Origin: Parvibaculaceae bacterium Mf 1.05b.01
GTDB lineage: Bacteria > Pseudomonadota > Alphaproteobacteria > Parvibaculales > Parvibaculaceae
Reading direction: 5' to 3'
NCBI GenBank assembly: GCA_000509225.1
Contig: BAOK01000002.1
Location: 748,496-812,495, forward strand
DNA: 64,000 bases
Shown here: one piece after another, positions 16,959 to 24,580 of the stretch
Numbering within the stretch: the first letter of the stretch is position 1
Layout of the letters: every line of letters begins with the position of its first letter
The notes under the pieces: generated by a model
Told to the model about the DNA's origin: nothing
Database searches by the model: none
What the model saw: only the letters and a program-made list of their open reading frames with translations
Program-made: the position numbers and the translations under genes

Positions 16959-17762
16959 TTAAACCCTACTTGCTTTCCAACAGGGAGGGCCGTGCGGTCC
17001 AGCGGGTTCTGTTTGCGTTAAGACAAATTTTGGCACTTTTGCACTGAAATGACCAAAGGCTTCTAGAACGGACGACGAAAGGAACTCGTTGATGTCCTTT
17101 GCATCGTCCTCAGTCAATCTGATGTTCGTTACATCGAGCAAGGCTGTGATGAACGTTGCTGCTAGGTCTTTGACAACCTTAGATGCCCTTTCATAGGTAT
17201 CTGTTGAATGATCAATTTGGGAATTTGCGAGGAGACACATTTTTATCAGGCCCGGAATGTCATCGACATGCAGACTAGCGAGGTCGCTTGACGCATCTCC
17301 TATCATTCTGAGATGTGAATAAAAACTGACTACAGGACCACTGAATTTGCTTCCAGCCAACGCGATTTTATCGGCGTTCCGTTCATAAATTGGGAAGCCT
17401 GCAGCAATGATTTGCACCTTAATCCGCCACAACCTGACATCATCACCACGCCGCGTCTTTATTGGTACCAAGCCATGCGCTATTTGCTCCACCACCCAAG
17501 ACATTTCCTCGACCAACCCGTCCTTGATAGCAGAAACATTTCGGGTGTGCTTGGCGTAATCGTTGTAGATCACTATGGCTCCAGTTAGTGCACTTGAACC
17601 AATTGCAGCCGCCGACGCTATGAAGGCGCCAAACACGGCCCCTTCTGCATTTGGCAACCAGTCCGCCAACCACAGCCCAGCTAGTGCGATTACGAATCCC
17701 GCTGGGAGTGCCAGTACACTTGGCCAGAGAAAGCGCCAGGTCATCCACTCTTTGTAATTCAT
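16959..17762 (-). CDS. Two-TM protein with helical cytoplasmic domain, unknown function
   Basis: A 267-aa protein with two N-terminal membrane segments (about residues 12-35 and 43-64, 'FGAFIASAAAIGSSALTGAI') followed by about 190 helical, soluble residues. GGAGG five bases ahead of ATG 17762 on the minus strand favours this start over an in-frame ATG at 17795 that lacks a ribosome site. The layout, two TM then a helical effector-like domain, is common in accessory and defence genes, but no known domain is visible. It faces the 307-aa gene tail to tail. Confidence 0.55.
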   Translation of the reverse strand: MNYKEWMTWRFLWPSVLALPAGFVIALAGLWLADWLPNAEGAVFGAFIASAAAIGSSALTGAIVIYNDYAKHTRNVSAIKDGLVEEMSWVVEQIAHGLVPIKTRRGDDVRLWRIKVQIIAAGFPIYERNADKIALAGSKFSGPVVSFYSHLRMIGDASSDLASLHVDDIPGLIKMCLLANSQIDHSTDTYERASKVVKDLAATFITALLDVTNIRLTEDDAKDINEFLSSSVLEAFGHFSAKVPKFVLTQTEPAGPHGPPCWKASRV

Positions 17763-17827
17763 CGCTCCCTCCACACCCCCTGAGACTTTCGTCATATTCT
17801 GTGCGGGAGACTAAGTGTGCAAGGGGG

Positions 17828-18121
17828 CTAGCTGCAATAAGGTAGCACCCTCTCCCAACCTGGCTTTTTGATACCGACGCTGATGATGGTGTGTGTTCTG
17901 TCACGGCGGTGGTGTTTGCATAGCCTGCAGGTAGCGAGAACATCCGCTTTTTTGTGTGCGCGACCGAAGCGACGAATGAGGTCGTATAGGCTGAGGCGAA
18001 CGCGCACTCCCTTCTTTTCGCACGCAGGGTTCCGGCACTCGACAAAAAGACCGAACGCCTGGTCAGCGCGGATCATGTCGTCGACGCCACCGAGCGTCCA
18101 AGGATCGCAATCCAGCTTCAT
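17828..18121 (-). CDS. Small Cys-rich (zinc-ribbon-like) protein
   Basis: A 97-aa protein with C-x4-C ('CRNPACEKKG') and C-x2-C ('CRLCKHH') pairs set about 35 residues apart, a likely zinc-binding ribbon, plus a basic middle ('YDLIRRFGRAHKKADVLAT'). It starts one base after the stop of the next upstream gene, so the two form an operon. I recognise no specific family; the size and pairing suggest a DNA-binding accessory factor. It lies within 700 bases of the likely integration site. Confidence 0.55.
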   Translation of the reverse strand: MKLDCDPWTLGGVDDMIRADQAFGLFVECRNPACEKKGVRVRLSLYDLIRRFGRAHKKADVLATCRLCKHHRRDRTHTIISVGIKKPGWERVLPYCS

Positions 18122-18122
18122 G

Positions 18123-18488
18123 TCACCAGACCCCGAACCAGGGGTTTTCAGCGGGTGGCTTCCTTGGCGTTTGCCCGGGGCAGGGCTTGTCGTCTGTCGA
18201 GGTGGATATGCCGTCTTTCCGGCCGCACTTTGAGCAACGGAGATGCTCGCTCAGATCGGCCAGGGCCGTTGTCTCAGATGGTGGCTTGTGGCGCTGCAGG
18301 AATACGCCCGGGCTCATCACGACAACCCGCTGAGAGCATTGGCAGCGCACAACCACGGCAAAGCCATAATCCAGCGCATCACCCAAGGTGAGGATCGAGG
18401 GTCGCCACCGTTCAATCCGGCCGTCTCTCAGAGTGGCTATTGGCAGCGGGTGGGGATCTGCGGAGACCAGTTTAAGGGGGGTAAACAT
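18123..18488 (-). CDS. Small Cys-rich protein, partner of the downstream zinc-ribbon gene
   Basis: A 121-aa protein with an N-terminal segment rich in basic and hydrophobic residues ('LRDGRIERWRPSILTLGDAL'), a C-x-C pair ('RCQCSQ') and a C-x2-C pair ('RCSKCGRK') that could bind zinc, then a Pro-rich tail ending in 'ENPWFGVW'. It is the first gene of a two-gene minus-strand operon. Function is unknown. The two proteins share a Cys layout though not obvious sequence identity, and may have arisen as a functional pair. Confidence 0.55.
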   Translation of the reverse strand: MFTPLKLVSADPHPLPIATLRDGRIERWRPSILTLGDALDYGFAVVVRCQCSQRVVVMSPGVFLQRHKPPSETTALADLSEHLRCSKCGRKDGISTSTDDKPCPGQTPRKPPAENPWFGVW

Positions 18489-18684
18489 GGGCTGGAACGT
18501 CCATTGAAAGGGTGTTGCAAGGCCGTTGACGATAGCGCCACCTGACCGACATTGGCGAGTCCCAGTCCTTCCCCGACGTCATCTACCGAAGGGTTGTGTG
18601 GCAAATCAGCGCGTTTAGTTAAGGTCGCTGATTGCCTGTTAACCCTCAAATACTGACGATTATTGGGATCTGAAAAATTCGATC

Positions 18685-18739
18685 CATGTGGCGCATCTAA
18701 CCCAAACCATGTGGCGCGCTACACATGTGGCGCGCTACA
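18685..18739. repeat. Tandem 16-bp direct repeats next to the tRNA
   Basis: CATGTGGCGCGCTACA occurs twice with no spacer (18708-18723 and 18724-18739), and its first ten bases occur once more at 18685-18694. The cluster is 40-95 bases from the 3' end of tRNA-Arg. Such iterons close to an attachment site may be arm-type binding sites of an integrase or excisionase; that is inference. The wider gap 18489-18778 holds no gene that I can support. Confidence 0.6.
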
Positions 18740-18778
18740 ACAAAGATCTGCAACATGTCATGGCGTTTTCAGCGTGCG

Positions 18779-18855
18779 TGGTGACCCCGGGTGGATTCGA
18801 ACCACCGACCCTCAGATTAGGAATCTGATGCTCTATCCTGCTGAGCTACGGGGCC
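18779..18855 (-). tRNA. tRNA-Arg (anticodon CCT)
   Basis: The minus strand folds into a complete cloverleaf: acceptor GGCCCCG/CGGGGTC (one G-U), D arm 'AGCTCAGCAGGATAGAGC', anticodon stem TCAGA/TCTGA with 7-base loop TTCCTAA (anticodon CCT, reading AGG), T arm with GGTTCGAATCC, discriminator A and an encoded CCA (18781-18779). The 3' end points left, towards the prophage. Tyrosine integrases often use the 3' half of a tRNA gene, and the integrated DNA restores it, so this is the probable right attachment site. Confidence 0.95.
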
Positions 18856-19183
18856 AAAGATGCCGCAATTCGGATTTGTATAGCAGAGAGCCGCTATGGG
18901 AGGTAGGTCGTTTCCCTGCTGCTTTTGCCCTTTTACGCCGATTGTTTTCAGTCCAGATACAGTCGGTTTCGTAAGGGCGTCTAACATTGCTTTTTCGCTG
19001 CGCTTCTTGGGACCGGTGCCTGCGAAGGCCGCGCATAGTAGTTTTGACTGTATTGTTTTCTCGATATCTATCCGAACGATGGAGGACCTTTGCGATTACA
19101 TGTGAAACAAGTATTCCATCAAGGAGCGACAGGAAACCCTGTTTCTAAAAGGGAAATCAGCGAATTTGAGTGACGCGTCGTCA
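18856..19183. other. Non-coding gap between tRNA-Arg and the LuxR promoter
   Basis: I see no gene with a ribosome site here. The stretch contains a short inverted repeat ACAGG-N4-CCTGT-like element near 19131-19145 and AT-richer DNA towards the promoter at 19184. The tRNA promoter should lie at its left end, on the minus strand. Confidence 0.5.
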
Positions 19184-19212
19184 TTGTCGCAGCCGCAAGT
19201 CTGTTCTATAAT
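19184..19212 (+). promoter_or_regulatory. Sigma70-type promoter ahead of the LuxR gene
   Basis: TTGTCG (19184-19189) and TATAAT (19207-19212) are separated by exactly 17 bases, a near-consensus -35/-10 pair. A transcript would begin near 19219 and leave a leader of about 115 bases before the ATG at 19335. Confidence 0.65.
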
Positions 19213-19334
19213 TCTTGAATTGTTAATTTCACTATAGGACTTCTGTTCCTCATATTGAGGCTGATTGATGAGCCTGGCGGGTCGTTGATTATTGGCTTTT
19301 GAGGAGCAGTGCGCAGGTCGGGGGACTAGGCGTT

Positions 19335-19991
19335 ATGAATTTGGTTGTTGTGAGTGAGCACCCATGCTGCCGCATTGGGTTGGCCACAATTTTGAAGGGT
19401 GTGGATGCGGAGGCGACAATAGTCGAAGTCGCAAACGTTGATGCGCTTATCGAAAGGGTGGGACAGCAGGGCTCTGTTGATCTGGTGCTGATGGAAGGCG
19501 CTTCGCAGATTGGTCGCGAAATGGCTGCCATTTCGCGTCTTCAGGAAACCGAAGGTGTCGGCTCTGTCATTCTGCTTCATGAACAGGATCAGCCTGAGAT
19601 TGTGCGTCGATATCTCGATATGGGCGTTCAGGGCGTTGTGCCAAAAACCACCGAAGCGCCGGTTCTTGTTGGCGCTGTAAAGCTTGTGCTTTCTGGTGGC
19701 CGATATGTTCCGGAGTCTATTCTGTCGAAGGAAGGCAGTGGATTTGGGGAGCCTAATTATTCGTTTGATGCAGCTGGGCTTGACCGTCTCACACGGCGTC
19801 AGATGGATGTGCTGAAGGAACTGGGCCGCGGGGCTTCCAATCAGGAGATCGGCACTCAGCTGGGTATCGCGTTGGCCACGGTAAAGCTTCATGTGAATGC
19901 CATCCTTAATACGCTGGGTGTTCGGAACAGAACCGAAGCGGCGATCATTGCCTACAAGGCGGGTCTCACCGACTTAAACGCGCAGGCCTAG
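19335..19991 (+). CDS. NarL/FixJ-type regulator with degenerate receiver domain
   Basis: A 218-aa protein with an N-terminal receiver-like domain (about 1-115) and a C-terminal LuxR helix-turn-helix ('LTRRQMDVLKELGRGASNQE', 'TVKLHVNAILNTLGVRNRTE'). In the receiver, the acidic pocket is S7-E8 where active members have two acidic residues, and the phospho-acceptor position in 'DLVLMEG' is Glu54 in place of Asp, while the conserved Lys ('VVPKT') is kept. It may thus be independent of phosphorylation or locked active. No histidine kinase lies beside it. ATG 19335 is chosen over 19299 because the receiver begins there. Confidence 0.8.
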   Translation: MNLVVVSEHPCCRIGLATILKGVDAEATIVEVANVDALIERVGQQGSVDLVLMEGASQIGREMAAISRLQETEGVGSVILLHEQDQPEIVRRYLDMGVQGVVPKTTEAPVLVGAVKLVLSGGRYVPESILSKEGSGFGEPNYSFDAAGLDRLTRRQMDVLKELGRGASNQEIGTQLGIALATVKLHVNAILNTLGVRNRTEAAIIAYKAGLTDLNAQA

Positions 19992-20013
19992 TATCGTCGG
20001 TCTCATCACTTCG

Positions 20014-20823
20014 ATGAAACAGATTGCGGGCAAGCTGCTTTGGGTATTTGTTCTATGTACTTTTGCCCCGATGTCGGCTGCTGCGCTCCCCGCTTGCGAT
20101 CTCGAGCGGTCAGAGACAAGCAGGGTCGTGTCGATCGTCGATGGCGACACTGTTGTCTTGCAGGATGGACGGGAAGTCAGGCTGGTCGGACTGCAAGCGC
20201 CTAAACTTGCTTTGGGGCGGCGCAACTTCACCGACTGGCCGTTGGCGGCCGAGGCACGAGAGGTTTTGGCGGCCCTGGTCAAGAATGAAGATGTGCATCT
20301 GTCCTATGGAGGGCGTCGCGAAGACAGGTATGGTCGACAGCTCGCCCACCTGTATCTGGCAGATGGGCGTTGGGTGCAGGGCGCTATGATCGCTAAGGGT
20401 ATGGCCCGCGTTTATTCTTTCCCTGACAATCGATCCTGCGTTGCCGAATTGTTGGGCCTCGAGGGGCGTGCACGAGATGCGCGGCGGGCGATCTGGGGCG
20501 ATCCTTATTATGCGGTTCTGCAAGCTGACCAGCCGACCAATCTGCTTGCCCATATTGACAGTTTTCAGCTGGTCGAAGGTATCGTGCAAGGCGCGGCGCT
20601 GGTCCGCGGCAGGCTCTATCTCAATTTTGGGGATGATTGGCGTGAAGACTTCACTGTGACGATAGCGCCGAAGCATCGCCGGCATTTTTCAGAAGATCTT
20701 GAGGTTTACCGTGATGCGCGCATTCGAGTGCGCGGTTGGATCAAATCCTATAATGGTCCTGAGATCGTGGTGACCCATCCAGAGCAGATAGAGTTTCTTG
20801 ATGGTCCTGGCCGTGCATCTTGA
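20014..20823 (+). CDS. Secreted thermonuclease (SNase)-like protein
   Basis: A 269-aa protein with a signal peptide (about 1-24, 'LLWVFVLCTFAPMSAAAL') and an SNase-type OB fold from about residue 35 ('VSIVDGDTVVLQDGREVRL', 'REDRYGRQLAHLYLADGRW'). Arg residues matching Arg35 and Arg87 of staphylococcal nuclease are present, but the loop that should read D-T-P-E carries 'QAPK', so the catalytic Glu43 and one calcium ligand are replaced. A second domain of about 90 residues follows ('GRLYLNFGDDWREDFTVTIA'). It begins 22 bases after the LuxR gene and may share its transcript. Nuclease activity is uncertain. Confidence 0.8.
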   Translation: MKQIAGKLLWVFVLCTFAPMSAAALPACDLERSETSRVVSIVDGDTVVLQDGREVRLVGLQAPKLALGRRNFTDWPLAAEAREVLAALVKNEDVHLSYGGRREDRYGRQLAHLYLADGRWVQGAMIAKGMARVYSFPDNRSCVAELLGLEGRARDARRAIWGDPYYAVLQADQPTNLLAHIDSFQLVEGIVQGAALVRGRLYLNFGDDWREDFTVTIAPKHRRHFSEDLEVYRDARIRVRGWIKSYNGPEIVVTHPEQIEFLDGPGRAS

Positions 20824-20888
20824 TCTGACATAAAGATGTCGGGCAGGTTGTGACATAGGTTTCAGGTCTCGCCATAGGGATTGGGTGA

Positions 20889-22397
20889 TTGCAGAGAAAT
20901 TGGTTCTTACACGCGATGCGTTCTTGCAGAAGCAGGAAGGGCAGACTGGCGAACTGGGCGCTGGCGCCTTTGGTGGTGGGGATTGCTGCGCAAGTCCTTT
21001 CAGCATGCTCGTTTGATGTTGGACGTTCCGGAGAGTTAGGGTCCGCGTCCCCTCGCGTGGTCGAGCATGTTGCGATCGGCGCTCACGAGCGGATTCTTAA
21101 GTCTCATGGAGGTGTCTATGAAGATGCGGCTCTTAGCGCTTATGTGAACAGCGTGATAGAGCGGCTAGGCGGTCATGGCGATTTGTCGACGACACGCTAT
21201 GACCTGACCATCCTCAACAGTCCATTGGCCAATGCAATGGCTCTGTCGGATGGGCGGGTCTACCTCACCCGAGGGATGCTCGCGTATTTGAATGATGAAG
21301 CAGAACTAGCCGCCGTGCTCGCGCATGAAATGGCACATGTCAGTGCAGGTCATATCGCAAGCCGGAGGGACGTCGCCTCCGACATTGCTCTGCTGGACAA
21401 TCTTGTCGGCGGGCTTGTCGGTTGGGATGAGCGCGCGGGCATTCTGTCGCGCAGCGGTCTGCTCGCAGGATATTCTCGTCTGCAAGAAAGCGATGCTGAT
21501 CGGCTTGCCGTCATCTATTTGGACGCGGCGGGATATGATCCGGCTGCTGTTAGCGATGTACTAGAGGTGATGAATGCCTATACAAAACATCGCGCGCGCC
21601 AGATGGATGTGGCTCTTGGGACCTCTCCAGTCGGATGGTTAGCAAACCATCCAGATACGCAAGACCGTGCCCACCGAACGGCGGAACGGGCCCAGGTGCT
21701 GCGCCTATCTGGTCAGCCCAAGCAAAGGCGGCGAGCGCGATATATGGCTGCGGTTGATGGTTTGCTCTATGGCATGCCGACAGAGCAGGGTTTTGTGCGT
21801 GGCGACCGTTTTGTCCATCTTGTTGAGGGTGTCCATTTCCAGGTGCCAGATACTTTCCAGCTGTTTAATACTGGTGAGGGTGTGTGGGCGCTTGGGCCTG
21901 ACAAAATCATCATGAAATTTGATCGACGTTTGCTGGAACAGAACACCGACCCCCTCGGCTATCTCACGAATGATTGGGCCAGGTCTCTTGCATTGCAGAA
22001 TGTGCGTCAGTTTGATATTGGCGGATTGCCTGCGGCATCTGCGTGGATGCGCTTTCAGGGCCTCAATACGCTAGCAACTGTGATTTTTGCTCGTCCCGGT
22101 AGGGCTTATCGTTTTCTCATCGGTGTGCCACCTCAGGCTGGCGACCAACATCATGATGAGATCCAGGAAATTGTCACCAGTTTCGGACTTGTTGATGAGC
22201 GAGATGCGAATACCGGCCCGCTCCAGATAGGAATTCTGGAAACCTCCGCAAGCGACCGGATGAGCGATGTTGCCAAACAGCTTCAGCTCTCTGGTGAGAG
22301 CGAGGCATTGTTCTTTCTAATTAATGGCAAGCGTGCGGACGACCATGTCGCTGCTGGTACTCTGCTCAAGCGTATTGAAGAAGGGTCTCAGCGTTAG
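20889..22397 (+). CDS. M48 family metalloprotease, lipoprotein (BepA/YfgC-like)
   Basis: A 502-aa protein. A basic N-terminus is followed by a hydrophobic stretch and a lipobox 'VLSACS', so it should be a lipoprotein held at the outer membrane facing the periplasm. The zinc site H-E-x-x-H is in 'VLAHEMAHVSAGH', with the third ligand in 'ESDADRLAV'. The C-terminal part ('RSLALQNVRQFDIGGLPAAS', 'ASDRMSDVAKQLQLSGESEA') is the extra domain of alphaproteobacterial M48 lipoproteins involved in envelope quality control. AGGGA stands eight bases before TTG 20889; an ATG at 20916 is an alternative without a ribosome site. The stop interlocks with that of rpoH. Confidence 0.85.
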   Translation: MQRNWFLHAMRSCRSRKGRLANWALAPLVVGIAAQVLSACSFDVGRSGELGSASPRVVEHVAIGAHERILKSHGGVYEDAALSAYVNSVIERLGGHGDLSTTRYDLTILNSPLANAMALSDGRVYLTRGMLAYLNDEAELAAVLAHEMAHVSAGHIASRRDVASDIALLDNLVGGLVGWDERAGILSRSGLLAGYSRLQESDADRLAVIYLDAAGYDPAAVSDVLEVMNAYTKHRARQMDVALGTSPVGWLANHPDTQDRAHRTAERAQVLRLSGQPKQRRRARYMAAVDGLLYGMPTEQGFVRGDRFVHLVEGVHFQVPDTFQLFNTGEGVWALGPDKIIMKFDRRLLEQNTDPLGYLTNDWARSLALQNVRQFDIGGLPAASAWMRFQGLNTLATVIFARPGRAYRFLIGVPPQAGDQHHDEIQEIVTSFGLVDERDANTGPLQIGILETSASDRMSDVAKQLQLSGESEALFFLINGKRADDHVAAGTLLKRIEEGSQR

Positions 22398-23299
22398 GCT
22401 GATAGGAACGTGGCGGCAACCGGGTCGTCGATTTTTTCGGTAATCGCGGCTTTCATTTTTTCCAATGCGCGGTTTTCGATCTGGCGAACCCGTTCTTTCG
22501 AGATGCCGAATTTTGTCCCCAGTTGTTCCAGAGTGACGGTCTGGTCGCTCAATCGGCGTTCCGAAATGATAGCCCGCTCTCGAGGGTTTAGATGTTCGAA
22601 GGCACCTTCAATCCATTCTCTAACGCGTTCGTTTTTGTTGGTCTCTTCGACCAATTCAGACGGCGTTGGCGCATCGCAAACGAGCAATTCCTGCCAGGTC
22701 GACCCGCCTTCGTCCTCTTGACCGCCCGGCACGACATTTAGCGACCGATCGCTCGCCGACAGCCTGGTTTCCATTTTTTCAACGTCGATAACATTCACGC
22801 CGAGGTTTTCAGCGATCGACTGACGGTCGTCAGGCGTTAGCTTGTCCCGTGTCCCGTTTGCGATGCGGGCTTTCAACCGGCGCAGATTAAAAAACAGAGA
22901 CTTGTGAGCGGCTGTTGTGCCTGTTCGAACAATAGACCAGTTCCGTAGGACAAAGTCCTGAATGGCGGCTCTGATCCACCAACCTGCATAGGTTGAGAAT
23001 CGTACATTGCGATCAGGATCAAAGCGTGCTGCGGCCTGCATAAGGCCTACATTGCCTTCCTGCACAAGATCACTAACAGGCAGGCCATAGTTGCGAAACC
23101 GTGTCGCCATGGAAACGACAAGGCGGATATAAGCGCCGGTCAGTTCATGGAGGGCATTCACGTCTTGGTGGTCGCGCCACCGGCGTGCCAGATCGCGCTC
23201 ATGTTCCTCTGACAGGAGCGGTTTGGTCATGACCTTTTTGATGAAACGGCGATTGGCGCGTTGTGTCTCAGGCGTATCGATAAAAGCTGTAGTAACCAT
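22394..23299 (-). CDS. rpoH: RNA polymerase heat-shock sigma factor RpoH (sigma-32)
   Basis: A 301-aa sigma-70 family factor directing RNA polymerase to heat-shock and envelope-stress promoters. Region 2 is 'LVQEGNVGLMQAAARFDP' and 'VRFSTYAGWWIRAAIQDFVL'; the RpoH box appears as 'HKSLFFNLRRLKARI'; region 4 ends with 'LEQLGTKFGISKERVRQIEN'. AAGGGA six bases before ATG 23299 on the minus strand fixes the start; longer in-frame readings to 23434 run through the carD terminator and are rejected. It follows carD but a terminator separates them. Alphaproteobacteria often have more than one RpoH, so this may be one of several. Confidence 0.9.
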   Translation of the reverse strand: MVTTAFIDTPETQRANRRFIKKVMTKPLLSEEHERDLARRWRDHQDVNALHELTGAYIRLVVSMATRFRNYGLPVSDLVQEGNVGLMQAAARFDPDRNVRFSTYAGWWIRAAIQDFVLRNWSIVRTGTTAAHKSLFFNLRRLKARIANGTRDKLTPDDRQSIAENLGVNVIDVEKMETRLSASDRSLNVVPGGQEDEGGSTWQELLVCDAPTPSELVEETNKNERVREWIEGAFEHLNPRERAIISERRLSDQTVTLEQLGTKFGISKERVRQIENRALEKMKAAITEKIDDPVAATFLSA

Positions 23300-23394
23300 G
23301 ACCGTCCCTTGTCCCCTCGCCCAAGGCTGCAAATGCGGCCTCAAGGCGATTTCTGTGTCATGGGGTATACGGACCTGTTGGCGGGCTGGATCAC

Positions 23395-23423
23395 AAAAAA
23401 AGCCCGCAATGAGCGGGCTTTTT
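23395..23423 (-). terminator. Intrinsic terminator of carD
   Basis: On the minus strand a GCCCGC/GCGGGC stem (23418-23413 and 23407-23402) with a 5-base loop is flanked by a run of A before and seven T after it. It lies 27 bases past the carD stop codon and upstream of rpoH, so it isolates the two genes. The flanking A run would let it act weakly on the plus strand as well. Confidence 0.85.
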
Positions 23424-23449
23424 CTAAATCTCAATTTTTTGGGCGGAAC

Positions 23450-24580
23450 TTAGGCTTCTCCAGCCGCCTCTGCGGCAGCTTCCGCTTCGGCTTCCGCCTT
23501 TTTCTCTGCCTTGCCAGCTGCCGTTACCAGAACGGTCTCAAGCCGGCCGATGGCGGCGGTATCATCCATATTGTCAGCAGCGGCAACTTCGCGGGCCATT
23601 CTATCAATGGCGGCCTCAAAAAGCTGGCGTTCTGAGTAGGATTGTTCCGGCTGTTTGTCGGAACGGAAGAGATCGCGAACAACCTCGGCGATCGAGATCA
23701 GATCACCGGAGTTGATCTTTGCTTCATACTCCTGCGCCCGCCTGCTCCACATGGTGCGCTTCACCTTCGCTTTACCCTTTAGGGTATCGATTGCCTGGGT
23801 GATGACCTTTGGCTCAGACAGTTTCCGCATGCCGACGGCTTCTGATTTGTTTGTCGGAACCCGCAGGGTCATTTTGTCTTTTGCGAAGGTGATCACGTAC
23901 AGCTCTAGCTCGTGACCTGCCACTTCCTGACGTTCAACGGATGTGATCTGACCGACACCGTGTGAGGGATAGACGACGAATTCCTTGTTCTTAAAGTCCA
24001 GTTTGCTCGGCCTTGGGTCTGGCGTTGCTGTGACCTTTGGTTCTGCCTTGGGAATAGGGCGGATCGACGCCGGTTCTGGAATGTCGACTTTCGCAGGGCG
24101 TGCGATGATCGGTGTTGTCCTCGGGACTTTTTTCTCAGGAATGATGTCGAGCTTTGCAGCTTTTTTTGACGTGGCCTTCTTGGCGGCGGTTTTTTTTGTT
24201 GCTGCTTTTGGAGCAGCCTTTTTGGCTCCGGGCTTTTTCGGCGCGGCTTTTTTTGCCGTGGCCTTCTTGGCTGCGGTTTTCTTTGCTGCTGCTTTAGGGG
24301 CGGCCTTCTTGGCAGCCGGTTTTTTCGGCGCTGCCTTTTTGGTTGCTGCTTTCTTTGTCGCCGTCTTTTTGGCCGCTGGCTTAGCAGCCGTCTTTTTTGC
24401 TGCAGCTTTCGGTTTTGCCTTGGTTTTTGCCTTGGCTTTCGCCGGGGCCTTTTTTGCCGCTGTTTTCTTTGCCGCGGCTTTTACCTTGGTTTTGGCTTTT
24501 GGTTTTGCCTTGGCCTTTGCGGCGGCTTTTGTCGCCTTCTTTGCGCTGGTCTTCGTTTTTTTAGTGGCCTTGGCTGCCAT
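23450..24580 (-). CDS. carD: CarD-family transcriptional regulator with histone-H1-like N-terminal tail
   Basis: A 376-aa protein. Residues about 195-350 are a CarD/CdnL-type domain: an RNA-polymerase-interacting fold ('KNKEFVVYPSHGVGQITSVE', 'LELYVITFAKDKMTLRVPTN') and a helical DNA-contact part ('MWSRRAQEYEAKINSGDLIS', 'ERQLFEAAIDRMAREVAAAD'). CarD stabilises the open promoter complex, mostly at rRNA and housekeeping promoters. Residues about 1-150 are an extreme Lys-Ala-Pro repeat ('AAPKKPAAKKAAPKAAAKKT') as in histone H1-like and AlgP-type proteins, which should bind DNA non-specifically; usual alphaproteobacterial CarD proteins are about half this size. GGAG six bases ahead of ATG 24580 sets the start. 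Confidence 0.85.
   Translation of the reverse strand: MAAKATKKTKTSAKKATKAAAKAKAKPKAKTKVKAAAKKTAAKKAPAKAKAKTKAKPKAAAKKTAAKPAAKKTATKKAATKKAAPKKPAAKKAAPKAAAKKTAAKKATAKKAAPKKPGAKKAAPKAATKKTAAKKATSKKAAKLDIIPEKKVPRTTPIIARPAKVDIPEPASIRPIPKAEPKVTATPDPRPSKLDFKNKEFVVYPSHGVGQITSVERQEVAGHELELYVITFAKDKMTLRVPTNKSEAVGMRKLSEPKVITQAIDTLKGKAKVKRTMWSRRAQEYEAKINSGDLISIAEVVRDLFRSDKQPEQSYSERQLFEAAIDRMAREVAAADNMDDTAAIGRLETVLVTAAGKAEKKAEAEAEAAAEAAGEA

Larger units (their letters stand above)
1..18778. mobile_element. Right part of an integrated siphovirus-like prophage
   Basis: A continuous plus-strand run of phage head and tail genes (1-15214) is followed by an accessory block (15211-18488) and then by a tRNA-Arg gene whose 3' end points into this region. 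Head genes of the DUF1320 / virion-morphogenesis / tail-terminator type, a tail tube, a frameshifted chaperone, a very long tape measure and a fibre define a long non-contractile tail; no sheath or baseplate-wedge genes are seen. The left end, terminase, portal, integrase and repressor lie outside the window, so completeness cannot be judged. The gene order differs from the RcGTA-type gene transfer agent. The right border at the tRNA is inferred, since the second attachment copy is not visible. Confidence 0.75.
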
